Assembly (NCBI GenBank): GCA_026692885.1
Contig: JAPLNJ010001185.1
Span: forward strand, 1 to 9,498
Source of the DNA: Planctomycetota bacterium
GTDB taxonomy: Bacteria > Planctomycetota > Planctomycetia > Pirellulales > Pirellulaceae
DNA: 9,498 nucleotides
Reading direction: 5' to 3'
The position numbers were made by a program, and so were the translations under genes. Numbering within the stretch: position 1 is the stretch's first letter; every line of letters begins with the position of its first letter. Under the pieces are notes generated by a model. It ran no database searches, was not told the origin of the DNA, and saw only the letters and a program-made list of their open reading frames with translations. Shown one piece after another: positions 1 to 6,410 of the stretch.

Positions 1-1
1 G

Positions 2-304
2 CTGCAGCCGACCAGCGGCGGGACCGAGCCCCGCGAACGCTGGAGCACGCTGTTCATGGTGCCGCACGGCGACAAGGTGTTCGTTTGGAACAATCATGGC
101 AACCTGATCCTCGCCCGTCTGACGCCCGCGGGCTACGAAGAGATCAGCCGCGCGCACATTCTGGACCCTGACATGCCCTCGGCGGGCAGCGGCGGCCGTG
201 GGGTCGTTTGGTCGCATCCTGCCTTTGCCAACCGTTGCCTGTACGCGCGCAACAACCACGAAATCGTCTGCGTATCCTTGGACCGAAGCCGCCCCACGCA
301 ATAG
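2..304 (+). CDS. PQQ-like beta-propeller protein, C-terminal end (partial)
   Basis: The reading frame is open from base 2 to the TAG at 302-304, so this is the 3' end of a gene that begins outside the window; the ATG at 56 is probably internal. The visible 100 residues show short repeated beta-strand segments typical of a propeller blade: [20 protein letters not shown], then a [15 protein letters not shown] stretch ending in EIVCVSL. This tail is what I know from planctomycete PQQ-binding-like (BamB/pyrrolo-quinoline quinone repeat) proteins, which are usually secreted or periplasmic scaffolds or putative dehydrogenase-like proteins. No catalytic residues can be assessed from the tail. The next gene on the strand starts 151 bases later, so an operon with it is uncertain. 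Confidence 0.75.
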   Translation: MQPTSGGTEPRERWSTLFMVPHGDKVFVWNNHGNLILARLTPAGYEEISRAHILDPDMPSAGSGGRGVVWSHPAFANRCLYARNNHEIVCVSLDRSRPTQ

Positions 305-455
305 GGAACCTGCGATGCGGAGATGCATGTCAACTCGATTCCTAAAGCCGTTTGCCGAACTTGCCGCCTCACCTCGCGGCTTGTGGTATGTCATCGGGGC
401 GTTCGTCCACCAATCAAGCCTTCCTTGTGGTCATCAGACATCGTGGAGATCAAGC

Positions 456-734
456 ATGCGTTCCAGGACCCTATTTCGCTGTTTCCTCGTCGCGCTTGCG
501 GTAGGCGTTTCAACGGGCCTCGCATATCCGGCCGAGGGTCATTCGGACAAACCCAACATCGTCCTCATCAACTGCGACGACCTGGGCTACGGCGATCTGA
601 GTTGTTACGGGGCGACCAAGCAGCGGACGCCCAACATCGACCGGCTGGCCAAGGACGGGATTCGCTTTACGAGCTTCTACTCCACCAGTGGCGTTTGCAC
701 CCCCAGTCGCACCAGCCTCATGACCGGCTGCTAG
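456..734 (+). pseudogene. Sulfatase, N-terminal fragment truncated just after the active site
   Basis: Ninety-two residues are left of an arylsulfatase-type enzyme that normally has about 450-500. The start ATG at 456 follows GGAG at 444-447. Residues 1-26 form a signal peptide with a hydrophobic core and an A-x-A-like end, so the ancestor was exported. Residues 33-50 read [18 protein letters not shown], the metal-binding Asp pair of the sulfatase fold. Residues 81-85 are CTPSR, the C-x-P-S-R motif whose Cys is matured to formylglycine. The frame stops six residues later, after SLMTGC, exactly where homology switches to an ARPP-1 fragment on the other strand (about base 733). Without the rest of the alpha/beta core the product cannot be an active sulfatase. 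The family assignment is very secure; the pseudogene status follows from length. Confidence 0.9.
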
Positions 735-1150
735 TCACCTTGTCGAACAGGTCCACGGCGACGATCTTCTTCCCGACCGCTACGGCCAGCCCGGAAGCCC
801 CGTCAACGTACCCCAGCTTTTGCCTGAACTCGGCGATCCGTCCTTCATAAGCCTGGAAAGCGTCGGCCATGGCACTGCTGGGGGAAGAAGTGCCCAGGGC
901 TTCCTGCTGCCGTGCTACTTCTTCCCACACCTTGCCCTGGTCCGAGCGGTGACCACGCTTGGCCTTCACCGACTTGCTGACGGACATCTTCAGGAAGTAC
1001 CGCAGCTTCGATGACGAATGGCTGCCGCTGGAGCCAAACAGCCGGGACCGGTATCGCCACCGACCCTGTTCCACGCAACTGACGGGGATCTTGATCTTGC
1101 TGTGGGCAGCGATCAGGACCGAGGTGTTCAAGATCCGGTTCGCACTCGCC
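735..1150 (-). pseudogene. ARPP-1 family domain fragment, both ends missing
   Basis: On the minus strand an open frame runs from about 1150 down to the sulfatase junction near 735. It carries ARPP-1 (DUF6569-type) hallmarks in the expected order: NRILNTSVLIAAHSKIKI, then PVSCVEQGRW, then QGKVWEEVARQQEALG, then AYEGRIAEFRQKLG, then VAVGKKIVAVDLFDK. The family is known for secreted or cytosolic proteins of unresolved function associated with ADP-ribosyl and rhodanese-phosphatase neighbourhoods. A full domain is about twice this long. There is no in-frame start codon at the head of the homology and the reading ends in non-homologous TSSRS before a stop at 718-720. It is therefore a decayed internal fragment, joined upstream to the SGNH piece. 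Identification rests on remembered family motifs, not on a search. Confidence 0.75.
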
Positions 1151-1358
1151 GTCCAAGTTGCGACGGGCACTGAAGGCATCTGTAAGTCAGTCGTGTAGAC
1201 GGCATGTCCGCACAGTACGAATAGGCCAGTGCCCGGTAGTTGATGGTGTCGGTGACACTGTTGCCGACGAAGTAGACACGCAGGGGCCTGGCGTCCTGGG
1301 CGGGAGCTTGGACGGCCGCCAACACAACGGCGGCAAGCAAAATGGTGCGGCGGATCAT
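1128..1358 (-). pseudogene. SGNH/GDSL-like hydrolase, N-terminal fragment
   Basis: The minus-strand frame begins at ATG 1356-1358 and encodes a clear signal peptide (MIRRTILLAAVVLAAVQAPA), then RPLRVYFVGNSVTDTINYRA. The GNS motif is block I of SGNH hydrolases, with Ser34 as the nucleophile position, in the style of planctomycete secreted SGNH proteins. Homology stops after about residue 45 (base 1224). The remaining 31 residues up to the TGA at 1128-1130 are not SGNH-like and run in a different frame across the ARPP-1 remnant. The full enzyme would have several hundred residues with a distant Asp-His pair, which is absent. The start lies 36 bases downstream of the stop of the next upstream fragment, so the two may preserve an ancestral gene border. 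Confidence 0.7.
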
Positions 1359-1393
1359 GGCGTAGGTTCCAGAATGCGGGTGAGCGATTCAGT

Positions 1394-1549
1394 TCAGCGA
1401 CCGATTGTACCGGGCGCACGCCAGATCCGCAGCATCCGGTTGCCGCCACGCTGAAACTCGTAGTCCACAGGCTGGATCGTCACTTCGACCCGCTGGGCCT
1501 GCACAGCAGCGTACACGGCCTCAACGTGCGGTGACGGGATCTTCTGGCA
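1394..1549 (-). pseudogene. C-terminal fragment of an unidentified protein
   Basis: Fifty-one codons without a start codon lie between the TGA of the secreted protein gene (1550-1552) and a TGA at 1394-1396, in the same frame as that gene. The residues look genuinely coding, with GC-rich third positions and a mixed secondary-structure pattern: an EAVYAAVQAQRVEVTIQP helix-strand, then VDYEFQRGGNRMLRIWR. I do not recognise the family. Two readings are possible. It may be the tail of a deleted gene whose 5' part was lost at a junction near 1550. Or it may be the original C-terminal extension of the upstream gene, separated by an in-frame stop. The first seems more likely because the upstream protein already looks nearly complete. 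Confidence 0.5.
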
Positions 1550-2611
1550 TCAATTCCCCTGTCGCTGCTGCGAGCGAGGATGATCTGTGGTTTCGGTCAA
1601 GCCGACCTTCCGCCGCATGGCACTGTCAAAGTCCCCGATGAAAACCCACCAATTCATCAAACGCCGGTCCTGGTAGGTCAGGCCATTGTCTGCACCAGGA
1701 ATGCTCTGCATCCAGTACACGAACCACTTCAGACTGTTGCCGCCCCAGCGGTCACAGTTGAGCCGTTGTTTCTTGCCGCTGCCGTCCGGTTTCCAGTCCT
1801 CAATGTCGGTTTCTACATACCGCCTGTTGCCCCAGTCGTAGTCCTGCACGGCGTTCGGCGGATAATGCGCCCAGCCGCAACCAGGGTGGACGATCTTGTG
1901 TGTGCGGTCGCTGCCGACAAACTTGCCCCAAAACAACAACTTGTCCCATTGGTCGGGTGGCGTGCGGTCCCGGCCGTCCACGAAGTTCAGGACGGCCTCG
2001 ATCTGGTGCATGTGGTCCTCGACGGCCTCCGATGTGCCCCGCTGGTAATTGTAGTGGTACACCGTGTAGGTTTGACCGAGGAGCCGCAAGTCCTTGGGGT
2101 CACGATTGCTGTTGCTGATGTCCCCGAACGGCCCCGCCATGTTCGATTCCCAAAGGTTCAGCACGCCGCCGTGATAGCCCCAGATCCAGACTTCTTTGAC
2201 GCCCTTCTTCTCGACCCAATCCCGTATACCGATCCGTTCCATGATCTTGTTGTAGTCGGTCATCGGCACTCGCTCGCCCGGCCGGGCCACCGTGGGCAAT
2301 GGCTCCAGGAACTCCAGCGTGCCGGCAACTTTGTAGAGCAGGCTTGGCTTTGCGTCCTGGTCCTTGTAGCCGTGATAGCGGGAGCCTTCCTGCAAAGCGA
2401 CAACCACCTCCTTCGTCTGGTTCTCGGTCTTCTGCCTTGTCTCGGCCAGTGTCGCCCCCCAGTCGCCGGTGACTAATTGGTCAATGCGGTCGCCCTTGAC
2501 CGGGAAGAACTTGATCACCAGGACCGGCACTTCCAGCGGCACCTGAGCCGCTGCAGCAAGGCTACAAACGCAGGCCAAGAAGCCTGCCAAAATCAACGTG
2601 CATCTTGTCAT
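1550..2611 (-). CDS. Secreted conserved protein of unknown function
   Basis: The product has 353 residues. I chose the ATG at 2609-2611 because GGGGAG precedes it on the minus strand at a spacing of about 6 bases, and because it opens a signal peptide (MTRCTLILAGFLACVCSLAAAAQ) with an AxA cleavage site. The longer open frame back to 2785 adds only basic, non-homologous residues. The mature part has conserved-looking blocks: VPVLVIKFFPVKGDRID (29-44), GVKEVWIWGYHGGVLNLWES (137-156), YHYNYQRGTSEAVEDHMHQI (185-204), LLFWGKFVGSD (225-235), PGCGWAHYPPNA (243-254), NCDRWGG (285-291) and NWWVFIGDFD (320-329). The many Trp, Tyr, His and Asp residues suggest an extracellular carbohydrate-binding or hydrolytic fold, but that is inference. 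I have a memory of similar uncharacterised bacterial proteins, but no function. The last 20 residues look non-conserved and may have been altered by the downstream junction. Confidence 0.8.
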   Translation of the reverse strand: MTRCTLILAGFLACVCSLAAAAQVPLEVPVLVIKFFPVKGDRIDQLVTGDWGATLAETRQKTENQTKEVVVALQEGSRYHGYKDQDAKPSLLYKVAGTLEFLEPLPTVARPGERVPMTDYNKIMERIGIRDWVEKKGVKEVWIWGYHGGVLNLWESNMAGPFGDISNSNRDPKDLRLLGQTYTVYHYNYQRGTSEAVEDHMHQIEAVLNFVDGRDRTPPDQWDKLLFWGKFVGSDRTHKIVHPGCGWAHYPPNAVQDYDWGNRRYVETDIEDWKPDGSGKKQRLNCDRWGGNSLKWFVYWMQSIPGADNGLTYQDRRLMNWWVFIGDFDSAMRRKVGLTETTDHPRSQQRQGN

Positions 2612-2929
2612 GGGACTCCCCGGTACATCAACCATCCGACGCTCTGTCTGGGCATGGTGGTGTTCAGTCCTGCTGCCCTTGCACCAAGTGACTTTCGTTA
2701 CGATCTGGAACCAGTAGCCCAACCGGCAGCCTGCCATCCGTTTGCCAAGGGTCGCCACCGCCGTTACGCCCCTGTAGTTCCTCATGGAAGCCGTCGATCC
2801 AGTACTCTTGCGACAACAGCTTCATCTTGGTTTTGGTTTTTGGCGTCGGCGGTGGCCCGCTGTTTGGCCCACGCTGCGGGCAAGTGGAATCATCAGCCGG
2901 TCCATCCAGGCAATTCATTCATCAGGGGT
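2612..2929. other. Decayed intergenic stretch without a recognisable gene
   Basis: About 320 bases separate the secreted protein gene from the alpha/beta hydrolase tail. Short open frames exist on the minus strand, for example one ending in a run like LLSQEYWIDGFHEELQGR, but none has a ribosome-binding site together with a recognisable motif, and frames change partway. I see no transposase, inverted repeat or RNA gene. It probably holds scrambled remnants of one or more genes plus the leader of the minus-strand gene, whose SD-like GGGGAG sits just upstream of 2611. Confidence 0.4.
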
Positions 2930-3010
2930 TCACCTCTTCTTGCTCTCCGGCTTCCTCTCCGTCCGTTTCTGCTGGAGCAGCCACTCGTAGAGTTCAGGGT
3001 TGTTGTAGGT
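2930..3010 (-). pseudogene. Alpha/beta hydrolase (esterase-like) C-terminal remnant
   Basis: The minus-strand frame ending at 2930 contains TYNNPELYEWLLQQKR, which matches the usual C-terminal helix of planctomycete secreted esterases of the dienelactone hydrolase/prolyl oligopeptidase type (compare the family pattern W-x-x-x-Y-N/D-x-P-E-L-Y-x-W-L-L). Only the last 25 or so residues are kept; the catalytic Ser, Asp and His regions are absent. The residues ahead of it, with NVGVSLNMLDGSEAPTRPS at about 3016-3072, do not fit the same family and look like a piece of something else or out-of-frame sequence. The fragment is too short for a firm family call, but its position next to other truncated genes supports decay. 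Confidence 0.5.
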
Positions 3011-3121
3011 TCCCGTTTGGGACGGACGAGTCGGGGCCTCGCTCCCGTCCAGCATGTTCAGCGACACGCCGACATTGTAAACTCGCCGTAAGCGTAGGAA
3101 CACCGCACCAAGGAGGCTATC

Positions 3122-4168
3122 ATGGCCCAAACAACTCGACGCAAATTCGTGGGAATCATGCTCGGCTCAGCCGTTCTCCAGGCAACCAACCGACTGGCTG
3201 GCGCAGACAACCAAACCGCTGCCTACGTTCGTGCCAACTCGGACTGGCTGGCCAAGTGCCGTTTCGGCATCGGCGTCCACTGGACCGCCCAGACAGTTCC
3301 CCGCAATGGACCGCCCAAGCCGTTCCAGAAGGCCGTTGCCGACTTTGACCTCAACGGATTCATGGCAGCGGTTGAGCACGCCGGGGCCGACTACGTGCTG
3401 TTCACGGCGGCCCACGCCCTACAAATGTTGCCTGCCCCGCATCCCCTTCTCGACGACATTCTGCTGGGCCGAACCTGTGAACGTGACCTGATTTGTGAAC
3501 TGGCAGACGCCCTGGCCGCCAAACAGAAGCACCTGATGGTCTACTACAACCACTCCTGCAACGGCAAACAGGATGCGGCTTGGGAACAGGCGGTCGGCTA
3601 TCACGCCGCCAATAAGGAACGGTTTGCGAAGAACCTGACGGATATCATTGCCTGCATGGGCGCACGCTACGGCGACAGAATCAAGGCTTGGTGGTTCGAC
3701 AGTCCGTACTCGGTTGATCCCCGTGGCCCGCACAATAGCGTCACGACGGACATGACCGGTTTCCAGTTTCCGTGGGAGCAGTTCACGGTCGCCGCCAAGG
3801 TTGGGCATCCGGCCCGGCTCGTGACCTACAACCCCGGCGTCAACCAGACGTTTTTGTACACAACGCACCAGGACTACTGGGCCGGGGAATTGGTCAACCT
3901 CGACACTCCGGCCAAGAGTCGCTGCCTGGACAACGGCCTTCAGTGGTTTGGCTGGACGTGTTTGGAGGACCGGGCTTGGGTCCACACCAAGCTCGACACA
4001 CCGATCCGGCCGCCGCTGTACACCGACGAACAGTTGCTCCGCTACGTTCAGACGTGCAACCAGAACATGGCTCCGATGACGTTCAACGTCGGCATCTACC
4101 AGGACGGGATGATGGCTTCCGAGTCGGTCGAGCAGTTGCATCGGCTGCGTGGGACGCTGCGGAGTTGA
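3122..4168 (+). CDS. Alpha-L-fucosidase-like glycoside hydrolase (GH29-type), Tat-exported
   Basis: The product has 348 residues. The start is fixed by a strong AAGGAGG at 3110-3116, five bases before the ATG. The N-terminus has the twin-arginine motif TTRRKFVG (4-11) followed by a hydrophobic stretch, so export by the Tat system and an extracytoplasmic location are likely. The barrel-like body follows GH29 logic: the CRFGIGVHWTAQ block (46-57) resembles the fucosidase W-F-G-x-x-x-H-W start, FDLNGFMAAVEHAGADYVLF (75-94) the helix-strand 'A-x-x-A-G-A-x-Y' block, and AWWFDSPY (189-196) the W-F-D motif whose Asp193 aligns with the nucleophile. Typical bacterial GH29 enzymes are 420-500 residues, so this one is short and lacks the C-terminal beta domain. 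Its substrate may not be fucose. It heads a plus-strand run, with 26 bases to the next gene. Confidence 0.75.
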   Translation: MAQTTRRKFVGIMLGSAVLQATNRLAGADNQTAAYVRANSDWLAKCRFGIGVHWTAQTVPRNGPPKPFQKAVADFDLNGFMAAVEHAGADYVLFTAAHALQMLPAPHPLLDDILLGRTCERDLICELADALAAKQKHLMVYYNHSCNGKQDAAWEQAVGYHAANKERFAKNLTDIIACMGARYGDRIKAWWFDSPYSVDPRGPHNSVTTDMTGFQFPWEQFTVAAKVGHPARLVTYNPGVNQTFLYTTHQDYWAGELVNLDTPAKSRCLDNGLQWFGWTCLEDRAWVHTKLDTPIRPPLYTDEQLLRYVQTCNQNMAPMTFNVGIYQDGMMASESVEQLHRLRGTLRS

Positions 4169-4194
4169 GTTGGGGGCAACCTCGGAGGATTGCG

Positions 4195-4971
4195 ATGACG
4201 ACAACGACAGCTTCCCCGCAGCATCTGCGCCGGGTGTTCGTCGAGAATTTTTCGGCGGCCGACATCGCCGAACCCCTGGCCTCATTTGACGCCAGCACCA
4301 CGGCGGCCGATGGGTTGGCGGTCATGGCCCGCTGTGCCTACAAGGTGGCGGGAATTAGGAGGGATGGGACCATTTGCGGCTATGTGCGGCAGGAGGAACT
4401 GGCTGAAGGTAGATGCGGTGATTTCCTTCATCCTTTTGAGGAAGGCGACGTGGTGCCGGACTCGGCTGGATTCCCTGAACTCGTCATGCGGCTAAACGAC
4501 CGGACCCGGCTCTTCGTCAACGTGCTTGGCCAAGTCGGCGGGATCGTCACCAAGACCGACCTCCAAAAGCCGCCAGTGCGCATGTGGCTGTTCGGGATGA
4601 TTACGATCATCGAGATGGGCCTGACCCGGCTGATCGAAGCCGCCTATCCCGAAGGTTCGTGGCGGCAATGCCTGTCCGCAGGCCGATTGCAGAAAGCCGA
4701 GAAATTGCTGGTCGAGCGGAATCGTCGCAACCAAGACCTCGACCTGCTGGACTGCCTTCAGTTCTCCGACCGGGGCCAGATCGTGCTCCGCAACGAGGAA
4801 TTGCGGACCAAGGCGGGGTTTGTCTCACGCAACCGCGGCGAGCAGACCGTCAAGGAACTGGAAGCCCTACGGAACAATTTGGCCCATTCCCAGGACATCA
4901 TCACCTGTGACTGGGACATCATCGTGAAAATGACGGAATACCTCGACAAGCTGTTTGGCTTAGGAGCCTGA
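4195..4971 (+). CDS. CBS-domain protein with C-terminal HEPN-like domain
   Basis: The product has 258 residues. GGAGG at 4184-4188 sits six bases before the chosen ATG. The N-terminal half looks like two CBS-type repeats. The first is DIAEPLASFDASTTAADGLA (23-42) with VAGIRRDGTICGYVRQEEL (51-69). The second is FPELVMRLNDRTRLFVNVLG (93-112) with VGGIVTKTDLQKPP (114-127), the usual V-G-x-I/V-T-x-x-D-L ending of a CBS motif. Such pairs bind adenosyl ligands such as AMP, ATP or SAM. The C-terminal half is all helical and contains RNNLAH (226-231), the R-x4-H signature of HEPN RNases, in the setting KELEALRNNLAHSQDI. I infer a ligand-gated, possibly RNA-cleaving cytosolic protein. The HEPN call relies on one motif and helix content, and the motif also occurs in non-catalytic relatives. 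No partner antitoxin or nucleotidyltransferase is adjacent. Confidence 0.7.
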   Translation: MTTTTASPQHLRRVFVENFSAADIAEPLASFDASTTAADGLAVMARCAYKVAGIRRDGTICGYVRQEELAEGRCGDFLHPFEEGDVVPDSAGFPELVMRLNDRTRLFVNVLGQVGGIVTKTDLQKPPVRMWLFGMITIIEMGLTRLIEAAYPEGSWRQCLSAGRLQKAEKLLVERNRRNQDLDLLDCLQFSDRGQIVLRNEELRTKAGFVSRNRGEQTVKELEALRNNLAHSQDIITCDWDIIVKMTEYLDKLFGLGA

Positions 4972-5109
4972 AAGGGCGCGCGGGACTATTTCTTGTGCAG
5001 GACCATCACGACCGGACAGGAAGCCATGACAGGACGGTGGCCTAACGCTCCAATTCCGGCCGCTGGCGAGCGAATGACAGGCTTGGGCCGCAACCCTGAG
5101 GAGTCCGAT

Positions 5110-5637
5110 ATGCTCGAAGAACAGAAAATCAACCCGAAACACGGGGAAATTCGACAGATCTTGAGGATCGCTGGTCCAGTTGTCGCTGGCTTCGGGGGCT
5201 TGCTCATCGCCATCGGCGTCGGGAGTTTCTTCTTGGCCTTCGGGGGCGGCGGGCCGCCGCGGTTCTTCTGGTGTGCATTCCTGGGAATGCCCATCCTGTT
5301 TGTCGGGACCGTGATGTGCATGTTCGGCTTCATGGGCGCACTCGCACGCTACCAAGCCGGTGAAGTGGCTCCGGTGGGCAAGGACACGTTCAACTATCTG
5401 GCCGAGGGGACGAAAGACGGAGTGCAAACGGTGGCGACCGCCGTCGCAGCGGGATTGACTCAAGGTATGGCCGGAACCGGCAAGACGGTTCGTTGTCCCA
5501 AGTGCGGCCATCCGGGCGATGCGGATGCGAAGTTCTGCGACGAGTGTGGATCGCCACTGGCGAAGACCTGCTCGTCGTGTGGACGTGTCAACGACCACGA
5601 CGCCAAGTTCTGCGCCAACTGCGGCAGTGGGTTGTAA
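5110..5637 (+). CDS. Small membrane protein with two zinc ribbons
   Basis: The product has 175 residues. I chose the ATG at 5110 because GAGGAG (5098-5103) lies six bases upstream; the earlier in-frame ATG at 4993 has no such site and would add an unstructured tail. Two hydrophobic helices (about 17-44 and 52-78) form a membrane hairpin, joined by a Gly/Pro-rich turn and followed by a soluble linker. The C-terminus has two zinc-ribbon knuckle pairs: CPKC at 129-132 with CDEC at 143-146, and CSSC at 154-157 with CANC at 168-171, the double zinc ribbon (DZANK-like) arrangement. With a short cytoplasmic N-terminus both ribbons would face the cytoplasm. Function is unknown; such proteins are thought to be membrane-tethered adaptors. 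The gene ends 13 bases before the AlkD-like start, so cotranscription is likely. Confidence 0.8.
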   Translation: MLEEQKINPKHGEIRQILRIAGPVVAGFGGLLIAIGVGSFFLAFGGGGPPRFFWCAFLGMPILFVGTVMCMFGFMGALARYQAGEVAPVGKDTFNYLAEGTKDGVQTVATAVAAGLTQGMAGTGKTVRCPKCGHPGDADAKFCDECGSPLAKTCSSCGRVNDHDAKFCANCGSGL

Positions 5638-5650
5638 GGACGGAACCAGC

Positions 5651-6403
5651 ATGGCTCGCCCCAAGTCAATCCGGCCCCTTACAGAAGTTGAACTACCGTC
5701 CGACCAAGACGCTCCGACGGCCCAACAACGACTCCGCAGCCTCGGCTGCCCCAAGCAGGCTGCCATTCTTGCTCGCTTCTTCAAGACCGGCCCCGGCCAG
5801 TACGGCGAGGGCGACCGGTTCGTCGGAGTGAAGGTTCCAGTGACTCGCAAGGTCGCCGGGGAGTTCAAGAGCCTGTCACTCACCGAGGTTGCGTGCCTTC
5901 TGCATTCCGAGATCCACGAGGAGCGGCTGCTGGCCCTCGTGATCCTGGTCGGCCAGTTCGAGAAGGGCGACGATTCCGCCAGGAAGCGGATCTATGACCT
6001 TCACCTCGCCAACACGAAGCACATCAACAACTGGGATCTCGTGGACTTGTCAGCGCCGCAGATCGTCGGCGGCTATTTGGAGAACCGGAGCCGTAAGCCA
6101 CTCGACCGGCTGGCGAAGTCGGCGAGCATCTGGGAGCGACGAATCAGCATCGTGGCGACCCATTGGTTTATCCGACACGGCGATTTCGCCGACACGCTCA
6201 GGATTGCCGAGAAGCTCCTGACGGACAAAGAGGACTTGATCCACAAGGCGGCGGGTTGGATGCTGCGAGAGGTCGGAAAGAGGGATGCGGCGGTGCTGGA
6301 GGAGTTCCTGAGCGAACACTGCCGGGTGATGCCACGGACGATGCTGCGATACGCCATCGAGCGGTTCCCGGATGAGAAGCGGCAGGCATATCTCAAGGGG
6401 TGA
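5651..6403 (+). CDS. AlkD-like DNA alkylation repair protein
   Basis: The product has 250 residues, close to the 230-250 usual for this HEAT-repeat family. AAGGACGG at 5636-5643 precedes the ATG at 5651 and partly overlaps the previous stop; the longer in-frame extension upstream is antisense-free junk from the zinc-ribbon gene. The motif RFFKTGPGQYGEGDRFVGV (42-60) is the AlkD-family signature. NNWDLVDLSAPQIVG (126-140) carries Trp128 and Asp132, matching the catalytic Trp-x3-Asp of Bacillus AlkD. WERRISIVATHWFI (161-174) carries the Arg pair that contacts the backbone near the lesion. Later helices include HKAAGWMLREVGKRD (198-212). The family excises positively charged alkylated bases such as N3- and N7-alkylpurines without base flipping. 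It acts on DNA in the cytoplasm and is tightly followed by a macrodomain gene. Confidence 0.92.
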   Translation: MARPKSIRPLTEVELPSDQDAPTAQQRLRSLGCPKQAAILARFFKTGPGQYGEGDRFVGVKVPVTRKVAGEFKSLSLTEVACLLHSEIHEERLLALVILVGQFEKGDDSARKRIYDLHLANTKHINNWDLVDLSAPQIVGGYLENRSRKPLDRLAKSASIWERRISIVATHWFIRHGDFADTLRIAEKLLTDKEDLIHKAAGWMLREVGKRDAAVLEEFLSEHCRVMPRTMLRYAIERFPDEKRQAYLKG

Positions 6404-6410
6404 GGTGGTC

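Noticed and set aside
1580..2476. A 298-codon plus-strand open frame
   Set aside because: It is antisense to the secreted conserved protein, which has a signal peptide, an SD sequence and conserved Trp/His blocks; the long open frame is a GC-skew by-product.
456..3100. Insertion sequence behind the truncated genes
   Set aside because: No transposase-like frame, terminal inverted repeat or target-site duplication was found at the borders.
4993..5109. Upstream start of the zinc-ribbon protein
   Set aside because: The ATG at 4993 lacks a ribosome-binding site and adds a featureless 39-residue tail, while the ATG at 5110 has GAGGAG at ideal spacing.
4960..5883. A 307-codon minus-strand open frame
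   Set aside because: It is antisense to the zinc-ribbon and AlkD-like genes, whose motifs and ribosome-binding sites are clear; the antisense frame has no recognisable domain.
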